NCBI RefSeq assembly: GCF_009829915.1
Contig: NZ_SZZW01000001.1
Span: 62,001 to 126,000, forward strand
Direction: 5' to 3'
Length of the DNA stretch: 64,000 bases
From: Pantoea sp. Nvir
GTDB lineage: Bacteria; Pseudomonadota; Gammaproteobacteria; Enterobacterales; Enterobacteriaceae
Position 1 is the stretch's first letter. Every line of letters begins with the position of its first letter. Below, piece after piece: positions 25,380-35,829 of this stretch. Both the position numbers and the translations under genes were made by a program. The notes beneath the pieces are model-generated. The model did no database searches, was not told the origin of the DNA, and worked only from the letters and a program-made list of their open reading frames with translations.

Positions 25380-26624
25380 TTAATGATGGTTCAGAATACA
25401 TGCTGGATCGATGCGACTAGCACGTTGTGCAGGATACCAACCTGCCAGAAGACTAAGCACTATGGTCACTAGCAGCACAGAAAAAACATCAAGCCAATGT
25501 AGTTCAGACGGTAGAAAATTAATAAAGTAAATATTACTTGCTAGTAAATGATATCCAGTCAACGATTCTATCCAGTAGACCAACATGGTAAGATTAAGAG
25601 ATATCAGCACTCCAACCACCGCACCGATAAAGCAGCCAAATAGGCATACCAGCAGGCTATACCAGATAAAGATTGCACGGATCAGATCATCTTTTGCTCC
25701 GAGAGTACGCAGAACCGCAATATCACTGCTTTTGTCTTTTACTGCCATCACTAACGTTGAAATGATATTAAAGCAGGCTATGCTAATCACCAACAGCATC
25801 GCCAAATACATAATAGAGCGGATCATCTGAATATCGCGATACATATAGCCGAACTTGCTGATCCAACTATGAATATAGACGGGAGCATGTGTTGCTTCTC
25901 CCGCATTACGCGTTAGTTTTTCCGCCTGAAAAGGATCGTACATCTTTAGAGCGATACCCGTGACACTGTCATTTATATCGAGATATTTTTGCGCATCTGC
26001 TAGCGGCACTAACGCCAAGCTATGGTCTAGTATACCGCTCAGCTGAAGAATACCGCTGACATGTAAAAGAATACGCTTCGGCTGTAATAATTTTGTACTG
26101 ACATTATTGTTGGGAATTATGATACTAACCCAGCCGTCCTGTTTCACATTTAGTGAGCGTGCAATGCCGCTACCTAGAATAATCTGCTGCTTTCCAGCGG
26201 TAAAGTTTGCCCAAGCATTACCCTCGACAAAACATGGTAGCGTGCTAAGGTATGGTTCCTGTATGGGATCGACACCTTTTACCTGTAATGCTTGCAGCTT
26301 AGTGCCTTTCTCAATCAGTCCGTTGAAGTTAATATAAGGAGCAGCGGCTGCAATACCGGGTACCTGTTCCACAGAAACAATCAGGGACTGCCAGTGACGG
26401 AATGGTTGATGTACTGCTTCTATTTCTCCGTGCGGCACTACAGCTATAATACGCCTATTAAGCTCTTGCTCAAATCCGTTCATTGAGCTTAGACCGATAA
26501 TGAGCACTGCTACGCCCATTGCAATACCCAATGTCGAAATAATAGAAACCAGTGATACCATGCTGCTACGCTGGCAACCGCGGCTGAAACGCATCCCTAA
26601 AAACAGGGATAAGGATAAAACCAT
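25380..26624 (-). CDS. lolE: lipoprotein-releasing system permease LolE
   Basis: LolE, with LolC and LolD, extracts outer-membrane-destined lipoproteins from the inner membrane and hands them to LolA. 414 residues as in E. coli. It shows an N-terminal membrane anchor ([22 protein letters not shown]), a large periplasmic domain (MNGFEQELN onward, VPHGEIEAV), and three C-terminal membrane segments around [27 protein letters not shown]. Its ATG shares one base with the lolD stop (TAATG). Last gene of lolC-lolD-lolE. Confidence 0.96.
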   Translation of the reverse strand: MVLSLSLFLGMRFSRGCQRSSMVSLVSIISTLGIAMGVAVLIIGLSSMNGFEQELNRRIIAVVPHGEIEAVHQPFRHWQSLIVSVEQVPGIAAAAPYINFNGLIEKGTKLQALQVKGVDPIQEPYLSTLPCFVEGNAWANFTAGKQQIILGSGIARSLNVKQDGWVSIIIPNNNVSTKLLQPKRILLHVSGILQLSGILDHSLALVPLADAQKYLDINDSVTGIALKMYDPFQAEKLTRNAGEATHAPVYIHSWISKFGYMYRDIQMIRSIMYLAMLLVISIACFNIISTLVMAVKDKSSDIAVLRTLGAKDDLIRAIFIWYSLLVCLFGCFIGAVVGVLISLNLTMLVYWIESLTGYHLLASNIYFINFLPSELHWLDVFSVLLVTIVLSLLAGWYPAQRASRIDPACILNHH

Positions 26625-27328
26625 TATACTATTCCTGCTAATGTCACCTTTTCTCTTAACTCGCCATCCCGCATTTCCATTTGACGCGATAACTTTTTTG
26701 CGAGATGAAGATCGTGTGTTACCACAAGAAAAGCAGTATTATGACGTAAATTTAATTCTCTCAATAATTCGAAAATAGAGTCAGCGTTACGTACGTCGAG
26801 GTTACCGGTTGGCTCATCTGCCATTACTAGGCATGGGCAATGCACCAGCGCGCGAGCGATAGAAACTCTCTGTCGCTCGCCGCCAGATAGCTCTGAAGGA
26901 CGATAATACACGCGTTTTCCCAGCCCTACTGCTGCCAGCATATCACGAGCACGCTGCTGGGCTTCTGCTTTACCGCTTTTGCCAATCAGAAGCGGCATCG
27001 CGACATTTTCCAGCGCATTAAAATCTGGTAGCAGATGGTGACGCTGATAGATAAACCCTAACTTACGGTTGCGTAGCACTGCTTTAGCTGAAGAGGACAT
27101 AGAGTTGAGAGACTGGCCATTAAATAAGACTTCACCGGAAGTTGGGATATCAAGGCCGCCTAGCAAATGTAACAACGTGCTTTTACCAGAACCAGAACTA
27201 CCGACAATCGCTAACAGCTCGCCTGGCTCTAGGCTGAAGGTAACGTTACGTAGAACATCAGTCTGTATACCTCCTTCCTGATATCGTTTGCATAGAGCTC
27301 GGCACTGTAATAAAGGGACATTACTCAT
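26624..27328 (-). CDS. lolD: lipoprotein-releasing system ATPase LolD
   Basis: LolD powers the LolCDE lipoprotein extractor. 234 residues. Walker [18 protein letters not shown] near 42, the LolD motif region around [25 protein letters not shown] that contacts the permeases, signature [15 protein letters not shown] near 145, Walker [14 protein letters not shown]. It overlaps lolC by 8 nt and lolE by 1 nt, so the three are tightly coupled. Confidence 0.97.
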   Translation of the reverse strand: MSNVPLLQCRALCKRYQEGGIQTDVLRNVTFSLEPGELLAIVGSSGSGKSTLLHLLGGLDIPTSGEVLFNGQSLNSMSSSAKAVLRNRKLGFIYQRHHLLPDFNALENVAMPLLIGKSGKAEAQQRARDMLAAVGLGKRVYYRPSELSGGERQRVSIARALVHCPCLVMADEPTGNLDVRNADSIFELLRELNLRHNTAFLVVTHDLHLAKKLSRQMEMRDGELREKVTLAGIV

Positions 27329-28520
27329 AACGTAGAACCTCAGCGGGGGGGTTAACCGCGGTACGCCAAGAGGGATAGAATGTTGAAAGAAGTGCTACTA
27401 CCATAACCGTTAAAGCAATAGTCACTATCTGCCGGAGATTAATATCGACCGGTAGCGCCGAGTCTTCAAGAAATAGACTGATTACTGGCATCATATTATT
27501 AAGCTGACTAGTAAATAACACACCCAGTAATGTACCTAACATTGAACCGATAATCCCGGCGCTAGCTCCTTGTACCATAAATACCGCCATAATCTGGTAA
27601 CGAGTCATGCCCTGGGTTTGTAGAATTGCCACTTCACCTTGCTTTTCCATAATAAGAAGCCCTAGTGAAGTAATAATATTAAAAATAGCGACAGCGATGA
27701 TTAGGCTAATTAGCAATCCCATCATATTTTTTTCCATACGCACTGCCTGAAAGAGATCCCCTTTACGGTTGCGCCAATCCTTCCATATTAGTCCGTCTGG
27801 TAATGACTGCTGGCTAAGTACGTCTACTTTTAATGGATTATCGAGCCATAAACGCCAGCCAGTGACATTACCTGCTGGATAACGCATTAATCTTGAGGCA
27901 TCTTGTTGATTAACTATAATCTGGTAGCGATCCACCTCACTATTGGTCGCATAGGTGCCCACAACCTTAAAGAGACGCTGGCTTGGTACGCGTCCCACTG
28001 GTGTAAACTGGCTAACTAACGGCACCATAAGCCGCAGCTTGTCACCTTGTTTAACACCGAGTTGTATCGCTAGCTGTTCACCGAGAATGACATTATACAG
28101 CCCTGGTTGTAGAATGTTTTGCATCGTGTTGACCAGAAACGGCGTTAGGGGATCCTTTTCTTCTGGCGTGATACCGAGCATCACGCCTATTGACATATTA
28201 TGTACACTCTGTAAAACCACTTCAGCGGTAGTGAGTGGCGCTATGCGGGTGACGCCCTGCAGTCTTAGGTTGCTTGCTGGTTGTTGTTGAGGATTAATAC
28301 TGCCTTTATCACCGGTAATCAATACCTGCGGCATAAATCCTAGAATATTGCTCTCCAGTGCATGCTCAAATCCATTCATTACTGACAATACGGTGACGAG
28401 TGCAAGTACGCCTAGTGTGATACCTATAGTCGAGAGCCACGAAACGAAACGACCAAAGCGATCCGCTGCTTGACTATTCATATAGCGTAGGCCAATAAAT
28501 AATGCGATGGGTTGATACAT
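27321..28520 (-). CDS. lolC: lipoprotein-releasing system permease LolC
   Basis: LolC binds LolA through its periplasmic Hook and pairs with LolE. I chose the ATG at 28520 giving [28 protein letters not shown] (399 residues, the E. coli length); the frame is open to 28547 without homology. The Hook region lies around [32 protein letters not shown]. Membrane segments at the N-terminus and three near the C-terminus (around [24 protein letters not shown]). First gene of the lolCDE unit. Confidence 0.96.
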   Translation of the reverse strand: MYQPIALFIGLRYMNSQAADRFGRFVSWLSTIGITLGVLALVTVLSVMNGFEHALESNILGFMPQVLITGDKGSINPQQQPASNLRLQGVTRIAPLTTAEVVLQSVHNMSIGVMLGITPEEKDPLTPFLVNTMQNILQPGLYNVILGEQLAIQLGVKQGDKLRLMVPLVSQFTPVGRVPSQRLFKVVGTYATNSEVDRYQIIVNQQDASRLMRYPAGNVTGWRLWLDNPLKVDVLSQQSLPDGLIWKDWRNRKGDLFQAVRMEKNMMGLLISLIIAVAIFNIITSLGLLIMEKQGEVAILQTQGMTRYQIMAVFMVQGASAGIIGSMLGTLLGVLFTSQLNNMMPVISLFLEDSALPVDINLRQIVTIALTVMVVALLSTFYPSWRTAVNPPAEVLRYE

Positions 28521-29000
28521 ATTATTCTGTTTTGGTAATTTCCCCAATTAGTAGGCCAGTGATAATTAAAAAATCATTTAGGTTTGTAAAATCTCATAAT
28601 TCTATGGGTACAAATTGTATCAATTTTTTTGCGAAGGAAACCCCATAATCCGGCTATATGCTTAATCGATGATCGTGTATTTAGGCTATATTACTAAATA
28701 TATTTAGAGTTATGTACCTTAAATCTAGGTTTAGACAACATATTCGACTATCTTAAATATAGTATTGTAAGATACTAATTTGCAGATTTCACAATTAAGA
28801 TTATGAACTGTTTAAATAAAAACACTTTGTAACTAAGTGAAGTAAGAATGTATCAAGCAACTACAGATGTTATTATTGCACCTAATCTGAACGAATATCA
28901 ATCTTCCATATGTGCACTATACCTAACTATATATCAGTAACATAAGCAACTTGCTTAAAGAAAAACTATAGCATTAAGTAATTACTAAGGGGTAAATCTC
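28521..29000. other. gap between divergent lolC and mfd
   Basis: AT-rich; E. coli has ycfT here and I see no relic. CTAAATATATTTAG (28692-28705) is a 14-bp AT palindrome of the kind expected by chance. AAGG at 28988 precedes the decayed mfd start. Confidence 0.5.
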
Positions 29001-29405
29001 CTGTCCGCACAAACTCTCTTTACTATGCTAGTAAAACTTGGTGATTGCTACCCGCTTAGTCATTTGACCGATGTGGTGTATGTGTTATATTGTGCCAATA
29101 TCACCTATTATCACTCTGGTCTGATGATGATTATCCCAGACATAAAAACTACATGGCGTTTGCTGTATGCACTCGTTCAGTTCACTGAACTTCCAATCAG
29201 CAAGGTCTCTGATTAGAAGATGTGGCTTTATAACAGCTTATACCCACGTACGGATATCATTTCGGCCAGCTTGGCGACACTCCGTCAGCTGCCGAATGTA
29301 GCACAGTATACTAATTATACTGATGCACAACTTGATACAGCACATCTGTGCGTATAATTATACGCACAGATGTGCTAATGATAATCAAAGCAAGGGAACA
29401 GATTA
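29001..29405 (+). pseudogene. mfd: decayed 5' part of mfd (domains D1a-D2)
   Basis: The first ~130 codons of Mfd are still recognisable but out of frame with the rest. From CTG at 29001 the frame reads LVKLGDCYPLSHLTDV..., matching E. coli LPVKAGEQRLLGELTGA, through LMMIIPDIKTTWRLLYAL and QFTE. It stops at 29214-29216. The next homologous block, YPRTDIISASLATLRQLPN, starts about 29249 in another frame. A 38-bp perfect palindrome follows at 29339-29376, where E. coli has the block around VNTLMQRVCP, and the frame then shifts into the long open stretch from 29406. CTG replaces the usual start codon. Confidence 0.85.
29339..29376. repeat. 38-bp perfect palindrome
   Basis: Two 19-bp arms with no spacer; the left arm is AGCACATCTGTGCGTATAA and the right arm is its exact reverse complement. 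It lies within the decayed 5' end of mfd. Confidence 0.97.
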
Positions 29406-32186
29406 TTGCGTAACGGCTTGCTTCTAATAGTACAGGCCGTTTACCGCCATTTAGACAGACTAATGAAATACAGCAAATATATTACGTGGGGCACGTTGTT
29501 TGATCTATTCTATATCAGCAGTCAAACATCCCATCGAGTTAACTTCTACGATAACAAGATTGACGATATCCAGAGACTTTTTAACGTTGACACACACCGT
29601 ACATCAGAAGCAGTTTCAGTGATTAATTTACTATCGTATTATGAATTTTTAATCAACAAAAAGGCAATTGGACTCTTGCGTATCCGATGGCGCGATCTGT
29701 TTACTGTGCACCATGAGATAGAATATATCTATAAAAAAATAAGCAAAGACACTCTGCCAAGCGAGGTAGGATACTATCAATGGCGCTTTTTTAAGCAAGG
29801 TCTGCTGATGATCTTGGGCTTCTTTCCCCAAAAGAATGTGATTATGAATCATGGTAATCTCAAAAAGAGAATAGAAAATTTTTGGTGGAATGTCGAAACA
29901 CGCTATGAGAACTACTGCTTCAATCCAATACGTCGGCTTATAAAGAAGGAGATTAAGCTAAGTCAACAAAAGGTACATTGTTTTGATAAGAGCATTCAGG
30001 AGCTGCCTACACTGACTATGAGCACCAGTAAGTGTAATTCGGTTAACACCCTACGCAATTGCGCTCCCATTGATGAGAACGACCAGTTTGGTAAAAACGT
30101 CAGTTCTCACTTTCAACAAGATAAGAGCTATCCCATCAATTCCAATATTTTCATTCACAACTGGGATATGCTAATACCAGGACAACCGGTAGTGCATTTA
30201 GAACACGGAGTCGGTCGTTATATCGGTCTTCGTACTCTGGAAGTAGGAGGTATCAAGTCGGAGTATCTGATGCTCTCTTACGCTAATGACGCTAAACTTT
30301 ATGTACCAGTGTCTTCTCTGCATCTCATTAGCCGTTACGATGGTGGTGCAGATGAAAATGCTCCACTACACAAACTGGGAAGCGATACTTGGTCGCGCAC
30401 GCGGCAGAAAGCGGTTGAAAAAGTGCGCGACGTTGCAGTAGAACTGCTGGATATTTACGCCCAGCGTACTGCGAAAGCAGGTTATGCTTTTAAGCACGAT
30501 CGCGAACAGTATCAGCTCTTTTGTGAGACGTTCCCGTTTAAGACCACTCCAGATCAGGCTCAGGCGATTGATGCGGTGTTGAACGATATGTGTAAGCCAT
30601 TGGCGATGGATCGTCTGTTGTGCGGAGACGTAGGTTTTGGCAAAACCGAAGTAGCGATGCGTGCGGCTTTCCTAGCAGTTAATAATCATAAGCAGGTAGC
30701 TGTGCTAGTACCGACTACATTACTGGCACAACAGCACTACGATAATTTTCGAGATCGCTTTGCTAATTGGCCGGTGCGTATTAAAATGCTATCGAGATTC
30801 TGTAGTGTTAAAGAACAGTCGCAAGTTTTACAAGAAGCTAGTGAAGGTAAAATTGATATCTTAATAGGTACTCATAAGTTACTAATAAAAGATATGAAAT
30901 TTTACGATTTAGGTCTGCTGATTATTGATGAAGAACACCGTTTTGGAGTGCGACACAAAGAGCGCATTAAGGCAATACGTGCTGATATCGATATTTTAAC
31001 GCTGACTGCAACACCGATTCCACGTACTCTAAAAATGGTGATGAGCGGCATGCGTGATTTATCAATTATCGCCACACCACCAGTATGTCGTTTGGCAGTA
31101 AAAACCTTTGTATGTGAATACAACTCCTTAATTGTACGCGAAGTTATTTTACGTGAAATTTCACGTGGTGGCCAAGTTTATTACCTTTACAATGATGTAT
31201 CGAATATCGAGAAAGCAGCACGGAGGTTGGTGGAGCTCGTGCCAGAGGCATGCATTGCCATCGGCCACGGCCAGATGCGGGAGCGCACCCTTGAAAGAGT
31301 AATAAATGATTTTTATCATCAACGTTTTAACGTGCTAGTTTGTACTACTATTATTGAAACTGGTATTGATATTCCAACTGTCAATACTATTATTATTGAG
31401 CGTGCTGACCAGTTTGGTCTAGCTCAACTACATCAATTAAGAGGTCGGGTTGGACGCTCTGATCATCAGGCATACGCTTGGTTACTGACGCCACATCGGA
31501 AAGCGATAAATAGTGATGCGCAGAAGCGTTTAGAAGCAATTGCCTCGTTGGGAGATCTTGGTGCGGGCTTTACGCTAGCAGCACAAGATCTGGATAGCCG
31601 TGGCGCAGGTAAGCTATTAGGTGAAGAGCAGAGTGGCCAGATAGAGACGCTAGGTTTCTCATTCTATATGCAATTACTAAAAAATGCAGTGGAGGCGCTT
31701 AAAGTAGGACGTGAGCCGTCATTACAAGACCTCATTAGTAATCAGACTGAACTAGAACTACATATCCCTGCTCTTTTACCAGAGGATTTTATTCCTGACG
31801 TTAATACGCGTCTATCTCTCTATAAGCGTATTGCTAATGCTGAAAACACAGAAGTGTTGCGGGATCTTAAAGTTGAGATGATCAACTTCTTTGGCTTGTT
31901 ACCAGATGCTGTGCGCAATCTACTAGATAGTGCAATGCTTCGACTATTAGCGCGTAGTCTTGGTATTTGCAAGATCGAAGTTAGTGATAAAGGAGGCTTT
32001 TTTGAATTTACGCCAAAAAACAATATTGATCCTACCTGGCTCATCAGCCTGTTGCAAAAAGATCCTAAGCAGTGGAAGCTTAATGGTCCAACGAGATTGT
32101 GCTTTACCAAAGATTTGCCTGAGTGCAAACTGCGTATAGAGTGGGTGCAAGACTTTATGACCCAGTTGAGTAAAAACTGCTCATAA
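29406..32186 (+). CDS. mfd: transcription-repair coupling factor Mfd, truncated
   Basis: Mfd dislodges stalled RNA polymerase and recruits UvrA. This frame (926 codons from a TTG; an ATG lies at 29463) lacks the first ~150 residues, and about 95 residues are missing between the D1b/D2 remnant and the polymerase-interacting domain. The first ~250 residues are diverged (MKYSKYITWGTLFDLFYISS aligns to E. coli MEHGEYATRGALLDLFPMGS). From IPGQPVVHLEHGVGRY onward it is highly conserved: Walker A GDVGFGKTEVAMR, DEEHRFG, LTATPIPRTL, RGRVGRS, and the C-terminal D7. So the UvrB-like module is degraded, while the polymerase-binding and translocase modules look intact. It may be a polymerase-removing factor without repair coupling, or an early pseudogene. 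Confidence 0.85.
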   Translation: MRNGLLLIVQAVYRHLDRLMKYSKYITWGTLFDLFYISSQTSHRVNFYDNKIDDIQRLFNVDTHRTSEAVSVINLLSYYEFLINKKAIGLLRIRWRDLFTVHHEIEYIYKKISKDTLPSEVGYYQWRFFKQGLLMILGFFPQKNVIMNHGNLKKRIENFWWNVETRYENYCFNPIRRLIKKEIKLSQQKVHCFDKSIQELPTLTMSTSKCNSVNTLRNCAPIDENDQFGKNVSSHFQQDKSYPINSNIFIHNWDMLIPGQPVVHLEHGVGRYIGLRTLEVGGIKSEYLMLSYANDAKLYVPVSSLHLISRYDGGADENAPLHKLGSDTWSRTRQKAVEKVRDVAVELLDIYAQRTAKAGYAFKHDREQYQLFCETFPFKTTPDQAQAIDAVLNDMCKPLAMDRLLCGDVGFGKTEVAMRAAFLAVNNHKQVAVLVPTTLLAQQHYDNFRDRFANWPVRIKMLSRFCSVKEQSQVLQEASEGKIDILIGTHKLLIKDMKFYDLGLLIIDEEHRFGVRHKERIKAIRADIDILTLTATPIPRTLKMVMSGMRDLSIIATPPVCRLAVKTFVCEYNSLIVREVILREISRGGQVYYLYNDVSNIEKAARRLVELVPEACIAIGHGQMRERTLERVINDFYHQRFNVLVCTTIIETGIDIPTVNTIIIERADQFGLAQLHQLRGRVGRSDHQAYAWLLTPHRKAINSDAQKRLEAIASLGDLGAGFTLAAQDLDSRGAGKLLGEEQSGQIETLGFSFYMQLLKNAVEALKVGREPSLQDLISNQTELELHIPALLPEDFIPDVNTRLSLYKRIANAENTEVLRDLKVEMINFFGLLPDAVRNLLDSAMLRLLARSLGICKIEVSDKGGFFEFTPKNNIDPTWLISLLQKDPKQWKLNGPTRLCFTKDLPECKLRIEWVQDFMTQLSKNCS

Positions 32187-32583
32187 CAGAAGAGTATATT
32201 CAAGCATTCTTGATCAATAGGCAACGTTTACTTGTTTTACAGTAGGGAGTTTGCCTACCTTAATTCAGTGCCATCATGTCAAATAAGGTAACTTATAAAA
32301 ATACATACCATCACGTGTTAATATGGATCCTAAAAAAATCATCTTTAATTTTGATTGGATATTTAATACTATTAACTCTTTTAGCTCATCACTTTCTTCC
32401 TGCAGTTAGTGATTTAGATGATATCATATGCTGTATAGCATAGCTTTAATAAATAAGTCAGCGATAAAAATGTATACTTATTATATTTCCACTGTTTATA
32501 TCTTCTTAGTAAGAGTTTATATGATAAATTTCATTTATGTGAAATTACAACCGCGATTTTTTTAAATAAAGATCAAATATTGC
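32187..32583. other. gap between mfd and tRNA-Ser
   Basis: AT-rich. Beyond TAGGCAA/TTTGCCTA (about 32218-32256), which could form a loose stem after mfd, and a TATGCT-GTAT-AGCATA hairpin near 32427, I see nothing. Confidence 0.5.
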
Positions 32584-32612
32584 TTGATCCATTTCTTACT
32601 AATCTTTATAGT
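32584..32612 (+). promoter_or_regulatory. sigma70 promoter of the tRNA-Ser gene
   Basis: TTGATC (32584-32589), exactly 17 bp, TATAGT (32607-32612). Transcription would begin near 32619, about 30 nt before the mature tRNA 5' end. Confidence 0.65.
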
Positions 32613-32650
32613 AACGTCCTTTTGAACTAACAAGTTCGGAAATAGTGTAT

Positions 32651-32735
32651 GGTGAGGTGTCCGAGTGGCTGAAGGAGCATGCCTGGAAAGCGTGTATACG
32701 GGAACGTATCGGGGGTTCGAATCCCTTCCTCACCA
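32651..32735 (+). tRNA. serX: tRNA-Ser (anticodon GGA)
   Basis: A class II tRNA decoding UCC/UCU. Acceptor GGTGAGG pairs with CCTCACC, the anticodon stem CATGC/GCGTG holds the loop CTGGAAA, the long variable arm is ATACG-GGAA-CGTAT, and the T arm is GGGGG-TTCGAAT-CCCTT with two G-U pairs. It closely matches E. coli serX/serW; serX lies near efeB there, so synteny fits. The base after the acceptor is A rather than G, and CCA is not encoded (AAA follows), so tRNA nucleotidyltransferase would be needed. Confidence 0.95.
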
Positions 32736-33268
32736 AAATTATAAGTGCTGGATGGGGGTACATTGCTTTTCTACAACTGCTTTACACTATCTTCATTATA
32801 GCACCTAACAAGTTCATTAACTGCTAATTAACAATTAAAGTGTCTTTTATACAAGTTAAAAAATTACTTTTTTTATGATACTAGCTCTTTTTAAAAAAGC
32901 ATTAGATATAAGTTGACTATCTATTAATTAATTCTAGCGCCAATATTACCTATTTTGTTGTATGCTATTTAGCTAAATTTAATATCAAGAACGCTATTTA
33001 CATTTTTGAATGTTATTTCATGAGTATAATAGATAAAAGTACAATGCCTAACCTTTCAACTTTCTAAAAGAAGCAAAAAATTTTTTAACTAGAATCTCTT
33101 TCAACTGGATAGGAATTTATTTTTTTAATAATTTGCTATTAGGTATTCTGAGTTTCTTTCAATATATATATGTAGTACGGGGGATTTTTAAATAAGATTT
33201 ATTGATTCTGTAGATATGATATTATCTCAGGATTACTACTATTTTTCATAACATGGATTTAATTATTA
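32736..33268. other. gap between tRNA-Ser and efeB
   Basis: Very AT-rich, with stops in all frames and no alignable relic. Confidence 0.5.
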
Positions 33269-33287
33269 GGCTGGTGAAAAACCAGCC
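33269..33287 (-). terminator. possible efe operon terminator
   Basis: GGCTGGT-GAAAA-ACCAGCC forms a 7-bp GC-rich stem about 105 nt past the efeB stop. On the minus strand it is followed by TAATAATTAAAT, a weak U tract. Confidence 0.45.
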
Positions 33288-33391
33288 CAATTCACACTAT
33301 AAGTTGATATATCAATTATTCTTTCTTGTTTTTTCTCGGTACGAGGAAAAACAGCGTTACTCCCTACCATTAATTGAACATACAGATGGAA

Positions 33392-34681
33392 TTAAGCTTC
33401 TAACATCGACTGTGCCAGATAACTTTTCTCATTCACAACACCTGGTAAAACAAAAAAGTAACCGCCACCGATTGGACGCACATATTCCTCCAGATCTTCT
33501 CCGTTTAATCGTTTCTGCACAGTAATGAAGCCTTTTTCTATATCATGCTGATAACACACAAAGAGAAGGCCCATATCAAGTTGTCCTGATGCGGTAACAC
33601 CCTCCGAATAGCTATAGCCCCGCCGTAGTATCAAGCTACTCTCCGTCTCACTAGTACGAGGATTAGCAAGACGAATATGTGCATCGAGAGCGATAATCTT
33701 GCCGTCTGGATCCTGCGCGTAGTTGGGAATATCTTTCTCGTGATTCATACCTAACGGTGCACCACTTAGTTTTTCACGGCCAAAAATAGTTTGCTGCTCG
33801 CCGAGTGGAGTACGGTCCCACATTTCGACGTAAAAACGAATAATGCGTGCTACCTGATAACATCCGTTATGAGCCCAAGCTGGCTCATCTTGATTAGATG
33901 TAACCCATAATAGCTTGTCCATCAACAGGTTATTCTGAGTATCAGGATTCGCAGTACCGTCTTTAAACCCGAGTAGGTTAATCGGTGTTTCTTTACTTCC
34001 ATTACGGGAAGGAGAGTCAGCAATGAAACCTTCGCGTCGCCAGCGTACACCAAGCAGATCGGGCGTATGCTTAATAATATCTCGCACTGCATGGATAACT
34101 GTATCTTGAGTATTTGCACAGATTTGCAGCAGCAAATCTCCATGGCACTGAGAGGCATCAAGCGAATCATTCGGGAAACGCGTCATAGTTTGAAGTTTTT
34201 TTGGCCGTACATCCTCTAGGCCAAAGCGATGGTCGAATAACGTTGCTCCTACCGATACCGTAATCGTGAGGTTGTCCGGTGCAATAAACCCCCCTAAGAT
34301 GCCAGAATCCATCGGTGGTAGCTGTAGATTAACAACAGGTGGTGCTAAGCCTCCATGAGTTAAAAAAGAAATCCGGTTGGTTAATACCTGAAATAACCGT
34401 ACCAAATCAGCTTTATCACTGGCCAGCACATCAAAAGCGACTAGCATCATTGATGCCTGCTGCGGCGTGATAATGCCTGCTTGATGCTGTCCATAAAAGG
34501 GCTGCACCTGCTGCCGAGCCTCAACCGCCGAAACCACTGATCCCATGGGATCAGTGGGAGTAGTTTCTGCCGATACATGAAACGGACAACCACCACTTAA
34601 GGCAGTCGCACTGCCAAGCATTCCTAAACCCTTTAAAAGGCGCCGCCGCGCGGACTGTATTTCATCCTGTCGATGACTCAT
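33392..34681 (-). CDS. efeB: deferrochelatase/heme peroxidase EfeB
   Basis: EfeB is a periplasmic dye-decolorising-type heme peroxidase of the EfeUOB iron importer; it oxidises ferrous iron or removes iron from heme. The ATG at 34681 lies 1 nt after the efeO stop. The N-terminus carries a twin-arginine signal ([22 protein letters not shown]), so export needs TatABC, not visible in this window. The family motif GFKDGTANP (catalytic Asp) lies near 235. About 429 residues, near E. coli size. A 24-bp perfect palindrome (34534-34557) lies in codons of the mature N-terminus (TDPMGSVV) without breaking the frame. Confidence 0.94.
   Translation of the reverse strand: MSHRQDEIQSARRRLLKGLGMLGSATALSGGCPFHVSAETTPTDPMGSVVSAVEARQQVQPFYGQHQAGIITPQQASMMLVAFDVLASDKADLVRLFQVLTNRISFLTHGGLAPPVVNLQLPPMDSGILGGFIAPDNLTITVSVGATLFDHRFGLEDVRPKKLQTMTRFPNDSLDASQCHGDLLLQICANTQDTVIHAVRDIIKHTPDLLGVRWRREGFIADSPSRNGSKETPINLLGFKDGTANPDTQNNLLMDKLLWVTSNQDEPAWAHNGCYQVARIIRFYVEMWDRTPLGEQQTIFGREKLSGAPLGMNHEKDIPNYAQDPDGKIIALDAHIRLANPRTSETESSLILRRGYSYSEGVTASGQLDMGLLFVCYQHDIEKGFITVQKRLNGEDLEEYVRPIGGGYFFVLPGVVNEKSYLAQSMLEA
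34534..34557. repeat. 24-bp perfect palindrome inside efeB
   Basis: Arm CCACTGATCCCA and its exact reverse complement, no spacer, inside intact efeB coding sequence. Confidence 0.96.
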
Positions 34682-34682
34682 A

Positions 34683-35810
34683 CTAATCAAGACCTAATGT
34701 AGCACGTAGTAAAGAAAGATCTTCCGCAAGCGCAGTAATGGGGCCTTTAAGCGCATTACGGTCGACGCGAGTTAATTTTTCATAAGAAGCATATCCATCT
34801 TTAAAGCAATATTTTTTAATTATGGCGTTAATCTTCTTAAAATTACTGTCTATTTTTGATAGAAGTTGCGGATTTGCCTGCTGTATCTGCGGACGCAGTA
34901 GATTGACAATTTTTTGCGCACCGTCGAAGTTTGCTTGAAAATCCCATAAATCAGTATGGCTATAGCGATCCTCTTCTCCTGAGATTTTCTTGGCAGCGAT
35001 TTCCTCAATCAGCGCTGCTGCACCACCGACCACTTTTACTGGCGGGAACGCTAATTCACTGATACGAGACTGCAGATCCCGTACGTCTAGATTTAACTGG
35101 TTAGCATAGCCCTCCATACCTTTAGTGCTATTGTTGCTAAATAGAGCTTTCTCCAAGCGATGAAAGCCAGTAAATTTCGGATCTTTCTCTTTGTGCTCAA
35201 AATCATCTTCACGCGCATCAATGTTACTATCAAGATCAGAAAAAAGCTCAGCAATAGGTTCAATGCGTTCATAGTGCTGGCGTGTCGGCGCATAGAGAGC
35301 ACGGGCTTTGTTGAGATCACCCGCTTTTACTGCACGAGTAAAGGCTTCTGTTCCCGCCACGAGTTGTGCTACTTCATAGGTGACGTAAGTTTTATATTCA
35401 GTAATAGGACCTATTAGCGCCATTACATCAGGTTGACTGTTCTTTGTCTTTGAAGAGGTTTCGCTGTTCTGCACGATAATTTTACCCTTGATATTGCTCA
35501 GTAGACCACAGGTCATCTCATACTCCCCAGCTTCAAGGTTAGCAGTTAGCTTTTGAATGAAGCCAGGTGCAATATTCTCACGTTCTTCCACTACCATTAC
35601 ACCTTTGAGAATTTCCCACTCCACTGCTTTATCGCTATTATTTTTAATTAGAAACTGGGTTTTACCTTCCTTAACCGTTAACTGAATCGGTTCGCATTGA
35701 GTATTAGTTACACTGACATAGACCTGAGGAATATCGGTTGAGTCAGCATGACCAGATAACAAAGCTAGCAGTGAAGCTAGCAACGTTTTGCAGCGAAAGC
35801 AAGTCATCAT
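34683..35810 (-). CDS. efeO: iron uptake periplasmic protein EfeO
   Basis: EfeO is the periplasmic iron-binding partner of EfeU and EfeB. 375 residues as in E. coli. It has a signal peptide ([15 protein letters not shown]), an N-terminal cupredoxin-like domain (about 25-120, with [14 protein letters not shown]-type beta strands), and a C-terminal M75 peptidase-like domain with the HXXE motif ([10 protein letters not shown], near 220) and helical bundle. It sits between efeU (19-nt gap) and efeB. Confidence 0.95.
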   Translation of the reverse strand: MMTCFRCKTLLASLLALLSGHADSTDIPQVYVSVTNTQCEPIQLTVKEGKTQFLIKNNSDKAVEWEILKGVMVVEERENIAPGFIQKLTANLEAGEYEMTCGLLSNIKGKIIVQNSETSSKTKNSQPDVMALIGPITEYKTYVTYEVAQLVAGTEAFTRAVKAGDLNKARALYAPTRQHYERIEPIAELFSDLDSNIDAREDDFEHKEKDPKFTGFHRLEKALFSNNSTKGMEGYANQLNLDVRDLQSRISELAFPPVKVVGGAAALIEEIAAKKISGEEDRYSHTDLWDFQANFDGAQKIVNLLRPQIQQANPQLLSKIDSNFKKINAIIKKYCFKDGYASYEKLTRVDRNALKGPITALAEDLSLLRATLGLD

Positions 35811-35829
35811 AGATATTCCATATCCCCTA

